DNA of 64,000 bases from an uncultured Pseudomonadota bacterium (GTDB taxonomy: Bacteria > Pseudomonadota > Alphaproteobacteria > Rs-D84), in NCBI GenBank assembly GCA_947307295.1, contig CAMZIQ010000002.1, positions 144,621-208,620 on the forward strand, given 5' to 3'. This document shows positions 10,770-20,653 of the stretch, one piece after another. The notes beneath the pieces were generated by a model, which was given only the letters and a program-made list of their open reading frames with translations, searched no databases and had not been told where the DNA came from. Positions within the stretch are counted from its first letter, which is position 1. Each line of letters begins with the position of its first letter. The translations under genes were made by a program, and so were the position numbers.

Positions 10770-10845
10770 GGTCAGTAGTTCAGTTGGTTAGAATGTCGCT
10801 CTGATACAGCGAAGGTCGAAGATTCGAGTTCTTCCTGACCCACCA
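10770..10845 (+). tRNA. tRNA-Ile (GAT anticodon)
   Basis: A 76-nt cloverleaf in the 16S-23S spacer. The acceptor arm GGGTCAG pairs with CTGACCC, the anticodon loop is CTGATAC with GAT at 10803-10805, the T-loop is TTCGAGT, and CCA is encoded. An Ile tRNA in the spacer is usual for Alphaproteobacteria. The expected tRNA-Ala is not found between here and the 23S gene. Confidence 0.95.
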
Positions 10846-11203
10846 AAAATTCAAGCGAAGCGTTGAATTTTTGAGTGTCGCGCCGTAGCTTTAGCGAAGG
10901 CGGACGGCAAGCACAGAATTTAAAGATGAGGTTAGAATCAAAAATGAGATTTCATTTTTGATTCCAAATATTCCAAGAATATCCAATGGAATCTGCTTTT
11001 ATAGCAATATATTGTTAATCGGTTTTTATGTCGCAAATTGAACGAAAGTTTGATTTGTTGAACATCGTAATCTCAAAATATTCTTTCTGAAGAGTAATCA
11101 CGAAAGTGATAATTCAATTAAGAAAGCAAGAATCAACTAAAGCTTAAAAAACTCATTTCAAGTTTCTTTTAGATTTATCTTGAAGACATTCTCTTCAAGC
11201 ATA
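10846..11203 (+). other. 16S-23S spacer remainder with embedded interspersed repeat
   Basis: No second tRNA is present. Directly after the tRNA, AAAAATTCAA and TTGAATTTTT form a 10-bp hairpin with a T-run. At 10876-10907 the spacer carries a TCGCGCCGTAGC...GCGAAGGCGGA segment that also occurs at 34130-34335 and, inverted, at 61254-61285. The rest is AT-rich with several short inverted repeats, probably processing stems. Confidence 0.6.
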
Positions 11204-13957
<2,754 letters not shown>

Positions 13958-14049
13958 ATCGTTTGATTTTTTCAAACGATATGCTTGAAGAGAGTGTTAA
14001 AGATTCTTGACATTAGAAATTTTTAGATTATTATATGTTCGCTGGATTT

Positions 14050-14169
14050 AATTCTGGTGATTATAGAGCGGACGTCACCCTCTGTTCCATTCCGAACCAG
14101 ACAGGGAAAAGCCGTATCGCCGATGGTACTTTGACTTAAGTCACGGAAGAGTAGGTCGTCGCCAGAATT
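14050..14169 (+). rRNA. rrf: 5S ribosomal RNA
   Basis: About 120 nt. ATTCTGGTG at the 5' side pairs with CGCCAGAAT at the 3' side, and CCATTCCGAACCAGACAG is the conserved 5S loop B/C region. It lies about 90 bp after the 23S and is followed by a terminator. Confidence 0.95.
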
Positions 14170-14199
14170 AAATCCAGATTGATATAAAAACCGAAATTT

Positions 14200-14223
14200 A
14201 ACCGCCCGTGTGGCGGTTTTTTG
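14200..14223 (+). terminator. rRNA operon terminator
   Basis: AACCGCC-CGTGT-GGCGGTT followed by six T. The same hairpin with its flanks recurs at 14769, after the next gene. Confidence 0.9.
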
Positions 14224-14252
14224 TTGCGATTCCTGACAAAATTTATTATAAT
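14224..14252 (+). promoter_or_regulatory. Putative sigma70 promoter
   Basis: TTGCGA at 14224-14229, a 17-bp spacer and a perfect TATAAT at 14247-14252, 25 bp before the ATG at 14277. Confidence 0.65.
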
Positions 14253-14276
14253 CTTTAATGTTAAAAGGTGAGAGAA

Positions 14277-14765
14277 ATGCGTAAATTTATTGCTGTTTTT
14301 ATGTGTTTGTTGCCCGGACTTGCTTTTGCAGAAATTGATATTTCTGGGTGTGAAAAAATTGGCTATAAACGCGGTACTTGGGAAGTATATATGTGTGAAA
14401 ATTTACGGTTTGAATGTCCTAAAAATGAGCCTGATTGTGATTATTTGCCAGATGTTTCAACACCAGATGGTTGTCGGGCGTTTGTAGATGAACAAAACAA
14501 ACAAGATGAAGAAAACCAGATTGTTTTGAAATGTGTGGCTGATGAAAATATTATTTCGCATAAGACACAAAAAAGATTTTACAGTTATCCGGCTAACTAT
14601 GGGTCATTATTTGCTTTCACAGATGGAACTAGTATGAATCTTACAGAATTGTTAAACGATAATAATAACATATATGTTTTCATTGATAAGGGAAACAAGT
14701 TTGAACCATACCTTTATCTGGATTCTTTTGATGGTTCTGAATATAATTTTAATGAATTTGAATAA
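14277..14765 (+). CDS. Small secreted cysteine-containing protein
   Basis: From the ATG at 14277 (an AGGTGAGAG site overlaps an upstream GTG) the product has about 162 residues. A signal peptide ends at AFAE (residue 19). Eight cysteines lie in the mature part, most in its first half, including CENLRFEC and CPKNEPDC. The C-terminal third is acidic and aromatic (ending EYNFNEFE). No family is recognised. It is a single-gene unit between its own promoter and a terminator that copies the rRNA terminator. Location would be periplasmic or extracellular. Confidence 0.75.
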   Translation: MRKFIAVFMCLLPGLAFAEIDISGCEKIGYKRGTWEVYMCENLRFECPKNEPDCDYLPDVSTPDGCRAFVDEQNKQDEENQIVLKCVADENIISHKTQKRFYSYPANYGSLFAFTDGTSMNLTELLNDNNNIYVFIDKGNKFEPYLYLDSFDGSEYNFNEFE

Positions 14766-14768
14766 GAT

Positions 14769-14795
14769 TTAACCGCCCGTGTGGCGGTTTTTTTT
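14769..14795 (+). terminator. Rho-independent terminator (copy of the 5S terminator)
   Basis: AACCGCC-CGTGT-GGCGGTT with an eight-T tail; identical stem and loop to 14200-14223, which suggests a local duplication. Confidence 0.9.
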
Positions 14796-14796
14796 G

Positions 14797-14841
14797 TTGT
14801 ATATTGTAAAAATATGTTCTATGCTGAAACTGTGAGAGAGA
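14797..14841 (+). promoter_or_regulatory. Shared accessory-cluster promoter, copy 1
   Basis: TTGTAT (14797-14802), a 17-bp spacer containing AAATATGTT, TATGCT (14820-14825), then TGTGAGAGAGA near the expected start site. The same spacer and start-site sequences occur at 15784 and 20589, each before an accessory small-protein unit. Confidence 0.7.
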
Positions 14842-14860
14842 TAACACAAAAGGTTTATCT

Positions 14861-15118
14861 ATGTCTGACGAAAACAAATTACCAGTAAAAAGCACAGCAC
14901 GAAAAATGTTTGAAGGTACACTTGGTGTCGCATTGATTACTTGTTTTGTTTATTTATGTATTCGCGACTATAAAGCTTGGTATAAATATTATGAATATTA
15001 TTTACCAAGAATAGAAAAAGAATTAGAAAAACACAAAGCAGTAAAAGAATTTGAAAAAGCAAATTCACATAAAACTAAATTTCAGCATGATACTATACAA
15101 TATGTTGGTGCTAAATAA
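14861..15118 (+). CDS. Small single-pass membrane protein, 85 aa
   Basis: An AAAAGG site precedes the ATG. One transmembrane helix spans about residues 20-38 (GVALITCFVYLCI). A Tyr/Lys-rich, probably helical segment and a short tail with HDTIQ follow. The tail resembles the DTI/DTV tails of the small membrane proteins at 21060, 21323 and 21982. No family is recognised. It is the first gene behind a promoter shared with two other accessory units. Confidence 0.7.
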   Translation: MSDENKLPVKSTARKMFEGTLGVALITCFVYLCIRDYKAWYKYYEYYLPRIEKELEKHKAVKEFEKANSHKTKFQHDTIQYVGAK

Positions 15119-15164
15119 CAAAACTGTTTATAAAAAATAATTTAAATAATATAATAGATAATAA

Positions 15165-15758
15165 ATGTGGCACAAACACAAGGATGCTTTTTTGAAAAAA
15201 ATTAATAGAGATAATTTGCTGATTGCTATTTATGTGTTTCTGGTGGTGGCTAGTGCTGGCGCCGTTCGTATCGCAACGTCTGGCAAATCTGATTTTTTAT
15301 CAAAAAATGAAAAAAATAAACCAGAAATAAACAAAGAATACGTCAAAAAAGATTCCGATGGATACAAAGCATATCTGGACAGTTTTTATGTTGAACAAAA
15401 CAAATCTGATTCTGTGTTTTATGTTGATAAACAGGCTAAATTAGATGCGTTGGATAATTGTTATAGTGAAGCATTTTCCAAGTATACGAACAAAGTAAAC
15501 ATTCTTACAGATTCTATATTTAAATATATGAATTTTGAAGAAACAGCAAGAACGAATTCTGATAGTGTCTTGCTTAGAAAAAGTATTGAAAAACAAGATT
15601 ACTTTTTTAAACAATGGGATAAAAGCAGAGATAAATATTGGAAAAAATTTGAAAAATATCAAAAACGCGAAGATTCTATTATGGCGACATCACCAATACA
15701 TAAAGGGCCATTAAGTAAAGAAGCATGGTTGGTAAGTCGTGGTGTTCGCGGTAAATAA
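15165..15758 (+). CDS. Single-pass membrane protein with long charged C-terminal domain, 197 aa
   Basis: One transmembrane helix lies at residues 19-36, followed by about 160 very hydrophilic, Lys/Asp/Tyr-rich residues predicted to be helical or coiled. There are no recognisable motifs. The ATG at 15165 follows a TATAAT-like sequence closely and has no Shine-Dalgarno site; a TTG at 15192 behind AAGGA would be an alternative start that still keeps the helix. It lies 46 bp after the 85-aa gene and probably belongs to the same unit. A terminator follows. Confidence 0.7.
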   Translation: MWHKHKDAFLKKINRDNLLIAIYVFLVVASAGAVRIATSGKSDFLSKNEKNKPEINKEYVKKDSDGYKAYLDSFYVEQNKSDSVFYVDKQAKLDALDNCYSEAFSKYTNKVNILTDSIFKYMNFEETARTNSDSVLLRKSIEKQDYFFKQWDKSRDKYWKKFEKYQKREDSIMATSPIHKGPLSKEAWLVSRGVRGK

Positions 15759-15782
15759 AAAACGCCATTGTGGCGTTTTTTA
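15757..15782 (+). terminator. Rho-independent terminator
   Basis: AACGCCA-TTG-TGGCGTT with a T-run. The same hairpin recurs at 18841-18865, so the paralogue array is bracketed by identical terminators. Confidence 0.9.
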
Positions 15783-15783
15783 A

Positions 15784-15830
15784 TTGTCTTTTTGATAAAT
15801 ATGTTTTACGCTTTGTGTATGAGAGAGAAC
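15784..15830 (+). promoter_or_regulatory. Shared accessory-cluster promoter, copy 2
   Basis: TTGTCT (15784-15789), 17-bp spacer with AAATATGTTT, TACGCT (15807-15812), then TATGAGAGAGAAC. It drives the six-gene paralogue array. Confidence 0.7.
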
Positions 15831-15847
15831 AGATAAAAGGATTGATT

Positions 15848-16153
15848 ATGATAGAAAAACGTTCTTTCCCTGATAATTGGTCAAAAGCAGTTCCCCGTCA
15901 AACAGTTCTGGAAATCATCAAATATTTATTGCTGCATTACAAAGATTATGACATCAAGCAATTTGGCGAAGATAATATCAGTATTGATAAAGTTAATTTT
16001 TATAAAATATCAGATGAAAATATCAAAGCTTATTTTATGTATAATTGTTGGTTTTTCTCTATGCGCGATAGTCAGGTTTATAATCAATTAGAAGAATTAT
16101 CACGTCTTTGCAAAAATGAAATCGCAAAACGTAATAATCATATTGGCAGATAA
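15848..16153 (+). CDS. PxxW-domain paralogue 1 (domain only, 101 aa)
   Basis: The ATG at 15848 follows an AAAAGG site; the frame extends upstream to 15770 but through the promoter. The product is the bare form of the domain that defines this array. A P-x2-W motif (residues about 8-11) is followed by an amphipathic helix with YLLLHYKDYDI and an ISID strand. A C-terminal helix has LxxLCKNEI. No transmembrane segment is present, so it should be cytosolic. I do not recognise the domain. It is the first gene of six cotranscribed paralogues. Confidence 0.75.
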   Translation: MIEKRSFPDNWSKAVPRQTVLEIIKYLLLHYKDYDIKQFGEDNISIDKVNFYKISDENIKAYFMYNCWFFSMRDSQVYNQLEELSRLCKNEIAKRNNHIGR

Positions 16154-16165
16154 AGGACCAAAATA

Positions 16166-16741
16166 ATGTCAAAAACGCAAACATCAAAACAGGAAATCCC
16201 AAAAGATTGGCTAAAGATTACAGATGAAGAAGCCATCAAACGTCTTAACTATTTATTAATACATTACAAAGAATATAATATCGAAAAACAAGGCGATAGC
16301 ATAATAATAGATGGTATGTCTATTTCACTACGTGTTATACCCACTTTGGGCACATATTTTGCAATAGGATACCCAGTAGGGGTTTATTGGCCAAGTTCCC
16401 CAGCATATCAATTAATTGAATGGTTGTATAATCTTTGCAAAACCGAAGCAGAAAAACGTGAACAGCAAGCAAAAATCAAAGCAGAAAAAGCAGATAGAAA
16501 AGGAACAATAATAAACATTGTTGGTTGTTGTTTTACTGTCATTGTTTTAGTGGCAGGAACTTATGCAATCGTGAAATTGGTAAATATGGGAAAGCAAGAG
16601 CGTGCTAAACAAATTAAAATCGAAAACGAAATAAAAAACTACGAAAAAACTTTGCCGTATTATAACGAATATCTTCAGACTAAACAGCAAATTCAAAATT
16701 ATCGCGATAGCCTGAAAAATGAGAATACACAAAGGAATTAA
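16166..16741 (+). CDS. PxxW-domain paralogue 2 (domain + membrane helix + coiled-coil tail, 191 aa)
   Basis: It starts MSKTQTSKQE, then carries the array domain (PKDW near residue 13, YLLIHYKEYNI near 30, LYNLCKTEAEKRE near 90). A transmembrane helix lies at about residues 115-135. The final 50 residues form a charged helix with QERAKQIKIENEIK and end in NTQRN. That tail is almost identical to the tail of the next gene, at DNA level too. The domain is probably cytosolic, anchored by the helix, and the tail would lie on the other side. Function unknown. Confidence 0.8.
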   Translation: MSKTQTSKQEIPKDWLKITDEEAIKRLNYLLIHYKEYNIEKQGDSIIIDGMSISLRVIPTLGTYFAIGYPVGVYWPSSPAYQLIEWLYNLCKTEAEKREQQAKIKAEKADRKGTIINIVGCCFTVIVLVAGTYAIVKLVNMGKQERAKQIKIENEIKNYEKTLPYYNEYLQTKQQIQNYRDSLKNENTQRN

Positions 16742-17077
16742 CAATGTCAAAAACGCAAACATCAAAACACGAATCACAAAAAATCCAAAAACAAGACAAA
16801 ACAGAACGAATAATTAAGGTTGCTTGTATTTGTGTAACGATTATCGCTGTTGTAATTGGGGCTTATGAAATCAAGAAAGAAGCAAAGATAAATGAGCAAG
16901 AGCGTGCTAAACAAATTAAAATCGAAAACGAAATAAAAAAATACGAAAAAACTTTGCCGTATTATAATGAATATCTTCAGACTAAACAGCAAATTCAAAA
17001 TTATCGCGATAGCCTGGAAAATGAGAATACACAAAGGAGTTAACAATGTCAAAAACGCAAACACCAAAACACGAATT
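16594..17077 (+). repeat. Pair of about 180-bp direct repeats, offset 302 bp
   Basis: 16594-16775 and 16896-17077 are nearly identical. Each spans the coiled-coil tail of one paralogue, the intergenic ribosome-binding site and the first codons (MSKTQT) of the next. This is the footprint of a recent unequal duplication. Confidence 0.8.
16744..17043 (+). CDS. Array paralogue 3, lacking the PxxW domain (99 aa)
   Basis: It keeps the MSKTQTSKHE start and the membrane helix plus coiled-coil tail of its neighbours (helix about residues 25-42, tail QERAKQIKIE... to NTQRS), but the whole cytosolic domain is missing. It reads as an internal deletion product of a full-length paralogue and is flanked by the 180-bp repeats. 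The frame is intact with a ribosome-binding site (AAAGGAAT), so it is probably expressed. It starts two bases after the preceding stop. Confidence 0.75.
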   Translation: MSKTQTSKHESQKIQKQDKTERIIKVACICVTIIAVVIGAYEIKKEAKINEQERAKQIKIENEIKKYEKTLPYYNEYLQTKQQIQNYRDSLENENTQRS

Positions 17078-17612
17078 CCCAAAAGATTGGTCAAAAATTA
17101 CTGATGCAGAAGTTGTTTCAGAATTAATATATTTAATTGAACATATCCAAGAATATAAAATACAACAAATCGATAAAGAGACAATAGTTATTGATGATGT
17201 GATTAAAATGATTAAAAATCCAACATATTGTTACATAGGTAATATGGTAAAATTTGGTTTCCTAGGTTCAGCACATCAGGTAATTTCTGGTAGTGCAGCG
17301 TTCTGTCTTTTTAATGGTTTGTTTGACAAATGTGAACAACAAATCAATCATGAAAAAAAACAACAAAAGAAGGGACAACAAGCAGAAAAGCGCGACAAGA
17401 TCGCACGAATTGGCGTTGCCGTGTTTATTACAGGGATTTTTATGGCTGGCACGTGGTTTATTGCAGGCCAAATACATAATGTTGAAAAAATGTTAGATGA
17501 TAAGGCTGACCGGATTAACAAAACAGAAAAACGAATTGAACAAAAAATTAAAGAACTTGAAATGATAAAAACTGCGAATACCAAAGATTCTGTTCAAAAT
17601 ATTTATCAATAG
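17046..17612 (+). CDS. PxxW-domain paralogue 4 (domain + membrane helix + coiled-coil tail, 188 aa)
   Basis: MSKTQTPKHEFPKDW opens the protein, identical to paralogue 5 over that stretch. The domain continues with YLIEHIQEYKIQQ, an IVIDD strand and FDKCEQQI near residue 92. A Lys/Gln-rich linker leads to a transmembrane helix at about 125-145. A heptad-like helix (EKMLDDKADRINKTEK) completes the chain, which ends in TKDSVQNIYQ. It lies two bases after the preceding stop with an AAAGGAG site. Cytosolic domain tethered to the inner membrane is the likely topology. Confidence 0.8.
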   Translation: MSKTQTPKHEFPKDWSKITDAEVVSELIYLIEHIQEYKIQQIDKETIVIDDVIKMIKNPTYCYIGNMVKFGFLGSAHQVISGSAAFCLFNGLFDKCEQQINHEKKQQKKGQQAEKRDKIARIGVAVFITGIFMAGTWFIAGQIHNVEKMLDDKADRINKTEKRIEQKIKELEMIKTANTKDSVQNIYQ

Positions 17613-17620
17613 GATTAAAA

Positions 17621-18517
17621 ATGTCAAAAACGCAAACACCAAAACACGAATTCCCAAAAGATTGGTCAAAACTTTCCGAAGAAGAAATTGTTTCACATTT
17701 GAAATATTTATTAGATCATATCCAAGAATATGAAATACAACAAGTTGATAAAAATAAAATTATTGTTGGTAATATCATCAGGATATTTGACGTTAACAAT
17801 GGTGCATTTCATGGTCTGGAAGATAAGTATATAACTTACTTGCCACGTAATAGTTATGCTTTTTATTTATTAGATAGTTTATATAATAAATGTGAACAAC
17901 AGATAAACACAAAGGATAAAAAAATGAACAATAAAAAGACAGTATCTTCTGTACGTATGTATATAAGACGTGATAAACTGGGTGATATTTATTGTGTAGA
18001 TTATAAGTATGAAAATGATGATGAAACATACAAGCGTGAATTTAAACATAATATGGATTCTGCTAATTATTTTCTTAAAGAACTTTATGAAAATGTAAGT
18101 GCTAATTTTACCCACTATAATCATACGATGTTTAAATATAACGGAAAGTTAACTACGGCATATTTCTTTAATGCATCAAATAACGATGCTAGTTATGGAT
18201 ATGTTAGTTGCTTTACATCGTATATAGGCAAAGAAGGTATGAAGGCATTAAAAAATGCTTATAAAAATATGTTTGGTAAACGTTTGAAACCAAGCGGGGC
18301 GATTATTAAACAAGAAGCAAAAACTATTCTTGTTGCATTGGCTGTTTCTGTTGCCGTTACGTCACCTTTTGGTCTTGTTGTATATAATTTAAACAAACAA
18401 CAAAAAGATTTAGATAATGTGAAGAACAAAAGCGAACAATACGAAAAACAACTGGAACAAAAAATTTTACAATACGAAGCAACAATAGATAGTTTGAAAA
18501 ACACCCAAAAGGAATAA
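17621..18517 (+). CDS. PxxW-domain paralogue 5 with inserted domain (298 aa)
   Basis: The first 100 residues repeat the array domain (FPKDW, YLLDHIQEYEIQQ, LYNKCEQQI). An extra segment of about 120 residues, found in no other member, follows (from about residue 105 to 225). It is Tyr/Asn/Lys-rich and probably alpha/beta. A transmembrane helix (about 235-255) and a coiled-coil tail ending in DSLKNTQKE follow. The insert looks like a variable cargo placed between the constant domain and the constant anchor. No motif in the insert is recognised. Confidence 0.8.
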   Translation: MSKTQTPKHEFPKDWSKLSEEEIVSHLKYLLDHIQEYEIQQVDKNKIIVGNIIRIFDVNNGAFHGLEDKYITYLPRNSYAFYLLDSLYNKCEQQINTKDKKMNNKKTVSSVRMYIRRDKLGDIYCVDYKYENDDETYKREFKHNMDSANYFLKELYENVSANFTHYNHTMFKYNGKLTTAYFFNASNNDASYGYVSCFTSYIGKEGMKALKNAYKNMFGKRLKPSGAIIKQEAKTILVALAVSVAVTSPFGLVVYNLNKQQKDLDNVKNKSEQYEKQLEQKILQYEATIDSLKNTQKE

Positions 18518-18519
18518 AA

Positions 18520-18840
18520 ATGTCAAAAACACCACAACATGTTTTTCCGACAAATTGGGTGAATATTACAAATGAAGAAGTTGTTATTCATTTGGAATAT
18601 TTGTTAGAACATGTGAAAGAATATCAAATAGTATCAAATAGCCCAGAATGTATAGAAATTGCGGGTATCAAATTTGATAGACATTGTGATGGAACTAAAT
18701 ACGGCAGATATTTGTATCCTTTTCCGTGTTTTTATATAAATCATCAAAAGATTTGCAGCGATGGAAATAATGATGGCACATATAAATTGTGCAGAAAAAT
18801 ATTTGATGTTTGCCAACAAGAATTATTAAAACAAAAATAA
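18520..18840 (+). CDS. PxxW-domain paralogue 6 (domain only, 106 aa)
   Basis: It starts MSKTPQHVFPTNW and carries YLLEHVKEYQI, an IEIAGIKF strand and a final helix with CRKIFDVCQQELLKQK. Like paralogue 1 it has no membrane helix or tail, so the array begins and ends with domain-only forms. It has more cysteines than its siblings. It starts two bases after the preceding stop, and the array terminator follows immediately. Confidence 0.75.
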   Translation: MSKTPQHVFPTNWVNITNEEVVIHLEYLLEHVKEYQIVSNSPECIEIAGIKFDRHCDGTKYGRYLYPFPCFYINHQKICSDGNNDGTYKLCRKIFDVCQQELLKQK

Positions 18841-18865
18841 AAAACGCCATTGTGGCGTTTTTTAT
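18841..18865. terminator. Bidirectional terminator at the end of the array
   Basis: AACGCCA-TTG-TGGCGTT with A-run before and T-run after. It serves the array on the plus strand and probably the convergent gene ending at 18866. Confidence 0.85.
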
Positions 18866-19900
18866 TTAGTTCCTTGGTCTTGGATGAGTCGCACTATATA
18901 TTAATGTATCAACATGTTCCAAAGATTTTCTAATTGCTTTTTCTTGTTCTTGTTGTTGTTTTAAATTTGATTGTTCAGCACTTAAATCGCCCGGTTCTTC
19001 ATATTCACTTAATTCTTCAATACGATATTCTGTTTCCAATATTTCATCAGCCTTGGCAGCAAGTTCTTTTTCTAAACGCTTTTTGTCTTTTCTATATTCA
19101 GACAATTTTTCTCTGTCGCCAACAATTTTTGTTTTGATAAAATTTTCAGCTTCTTCGTATTCAGACATAAATAATACGTCGTTTAATTTGGTTTGCATTT
19201 CATCAAAATTAGTTATCTTAATCGGTCTGATTAATTTAGAAATTGATTCGCCATTTCTTTCGTTTATATCTATTTGTTCGTGCCTTGCTATTACAACTTT
19301 TGCAATCGTATCACGATATTTTGCATGTTTAAAATCATCAAGATTTTGCATAGCAATCAGCTTGATACTTCTTCTTAAAAAATCTAGCATTATATATGCT
19401 TCGTTTGGTATAGGGTTGCCGTTCGCTTCTGATGGATATACGGTTGTAATCATCAGAGAAGTATCTTTTAGAAAACCATTTTTCCAAAAATTTATATCAT
19501 ATCTGTGTGCTTTGCGTAAAAATCTGGATAAATATGCTTGGATTCCAGATAATGTTTCAAAACCATCATTTGCTAAATCTAATCTTGTGTCTATAAAACC
19601 ATCCAATGAATTTTTACCATCAAAAACAAAAGGTGATTTATATCCAAAGCGTATTGGGTTATAAGACATTTCATGCCAAAGCGCATTACAAATATCATCA
19701 ACAGAAAGAACACCTATATTTAATTTTTGTGGGGCGTTTTGATAAGATTCATTTAATTCGCGTGGTGACCAGTTTCCAAAATATTTACGTGTGGCATCAA
19801 ATTTGACGATTTCTCTGATAAGTTTTTCTTCACGATTGGAAAAAGGCTTGGTTTGTTTGGGTTGTTTTTTATTGTTTTTTGGTTTTTTGGCCCACGTCAT
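18866..19900 (-). CDS. Cytosolic hypothetical protein with C-terminal coiled coil, 344 aa
   Basis: The ATG at 19900 has an AAGGA site. The N-terminus is a basic Lys/Gln/Pro-rich stretch (about 25 residues). A mixed globular region runs from about 30 to 250, and a long charged coiled coil rich in Glu/Lys/Gln from about 255 to 330. No signal peptide or membrane helix is present. No family is recognised, and I see no nuclease or ATPase motif. It converges on the tandem paralogue array, sharing its terminator. That may or may not be functional linkage. Confidence 0.7.
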   Translation of the reverse strand: MTWAKKPKNNKKQPKQTKPFSNREEKLIREIVKFDATRKYFGNWSPRELNESYQNAPQKLNIGVLSVDDICNALWHEMSYNPIRFGYKSPFVFDGKNSLDGFIDTRLDLANDGFETLSGIQAYLSRFLRKAHRYDINFWKNGFLKDTSLMITTVYPSEANGNPIPNEAYIMLDFLRRSIKLIAMQNLDDFKHAKYRDTIAKVVIARHEQIDINERNGESISKLIRPIKITNFDEMQTKLNDVLFMSEYEEAENFIKTKIVGDREKLSEYRKDKKRLEKELAAKADEILETEYRIEELSEYEEPGDLSAEQSNLKQQQEQEKAIRKSLEHVDTLIYSATHPRPRN

Positions 19901-19980
19901 TTTGAATCCTTTTTTTCTTTACTTCTAATATAATACATTTTGTTCTTTTGTCAATCTGTAATAGAAAATAAAATATATTT

Positions 19981-20454
19981 CTATATTCCCAGAAAATATT
20001 TAGCACATTGACCGATTGCAAAAGCGATTATTGATACGCTGGTGCATATAATTAGCATTTCGTAAAAGTGTTTGTAAAAAAGGTTTCGTCTGTAAAAAAC
20101 AAAGTTAAACAAGTAAATTATAAGTATAGCTATAATAAAAACTGAAATAAGAGCCATAATTCTATTGTAAAATATAAAAAAAGGCAAAATTAATAAAGCA
20201 CAAGTTGTCATATATGCGCTGGCAGTATAAATGGCTGCGCGTATCGCGTTTACGCGGTTTACGGCTTTGACAGCCAGATAATTCGCGGCACCCATGGATA
20301 AAGACGCGGTAATAGACGAAATTATACACGAAATCACGATAATATTTGTGTTTGCAAAAGCAACGTAAAGCCCTGCAATCATACCTGTCAAAGACACAAT
20401 CGCATCATGCATACCCAAAATAATCGCAGATTTAGAATCAAATTTTTGTTGCAT
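19981..20454 (-). CDS. VIT1/CCC1-family membrane protein (putative Fe/Mn transporter), 157 aa
   Basis: The N-terminal part GMHDAIVSLTGMIAG matches the first helix of the VIT/CCC1 family, and SMGAANYLAVKAV matches the conserved second-helix metal-site region (typically SMAxGEYxSVxx). About five hydrophobic helices are seen. The family moves ferrous iron or manganese out of the cytosol. At 157 residues it is shorter than usual and lacks the Glu-rich cytosolic metal-binding segment, so a reduced or divergent form is likely. The gene stands alone on the minus strand. Confidence 0.7.
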   Translation of the reverse strand: MQQKFDSKSAIILGMHDAIVSLTGMIAGLYVAFANTNIIVISCIISSITASLSMGAANYLAVKAVNRVNAIRAAIYTASAYMTTCALLILPFFIFYNRIMALISVFIIAILIIYLFNFVFYRRNLFYKHFYEMLIICTSVSIIAFAIGQCAKYFLGI

Positions 20455-20588
20455 AACAATTAAAATATCACAGCCTCGATATTTTTACCGTAGGCAAAAA
20501 AGCATTTTTTTAGTTGACAATGTAATTTTTTGTGCAACAATAGACCCGTAAACTAAATAAACAAACAACTCAATCGCATGGTTTTTCC

Positions 20589-20634
20589 TTGCATATTTAT
20601 AAATATGTTTTATGATAAACTTGCGAGAGAGAAC
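20589..20634 (+). promoter_or_regulatory. Shared accessory-cluster promoter, copy 3
   Basis: TTGCAT (20589-20594), 16-bp spacer with AAATATGTTT, TATGAT (20611-20616), then TTGCGAGAGAGAAC. Matches copies at 14797 and 15784 in spacer and initial transcribed sequence. Confidence 0.7.
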
Positions 20635-20653
20635 AAACGAAAAGGCTAAATAA

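Noticed and set aside
15165..15192. TTG at 15192 as the start of the 197-residue membrane protein
   Set aside because: It has a better ribosome-binding site, but the ATG at 15165 is in frame and close to a TATAAT-like box; kept as an alternative only.
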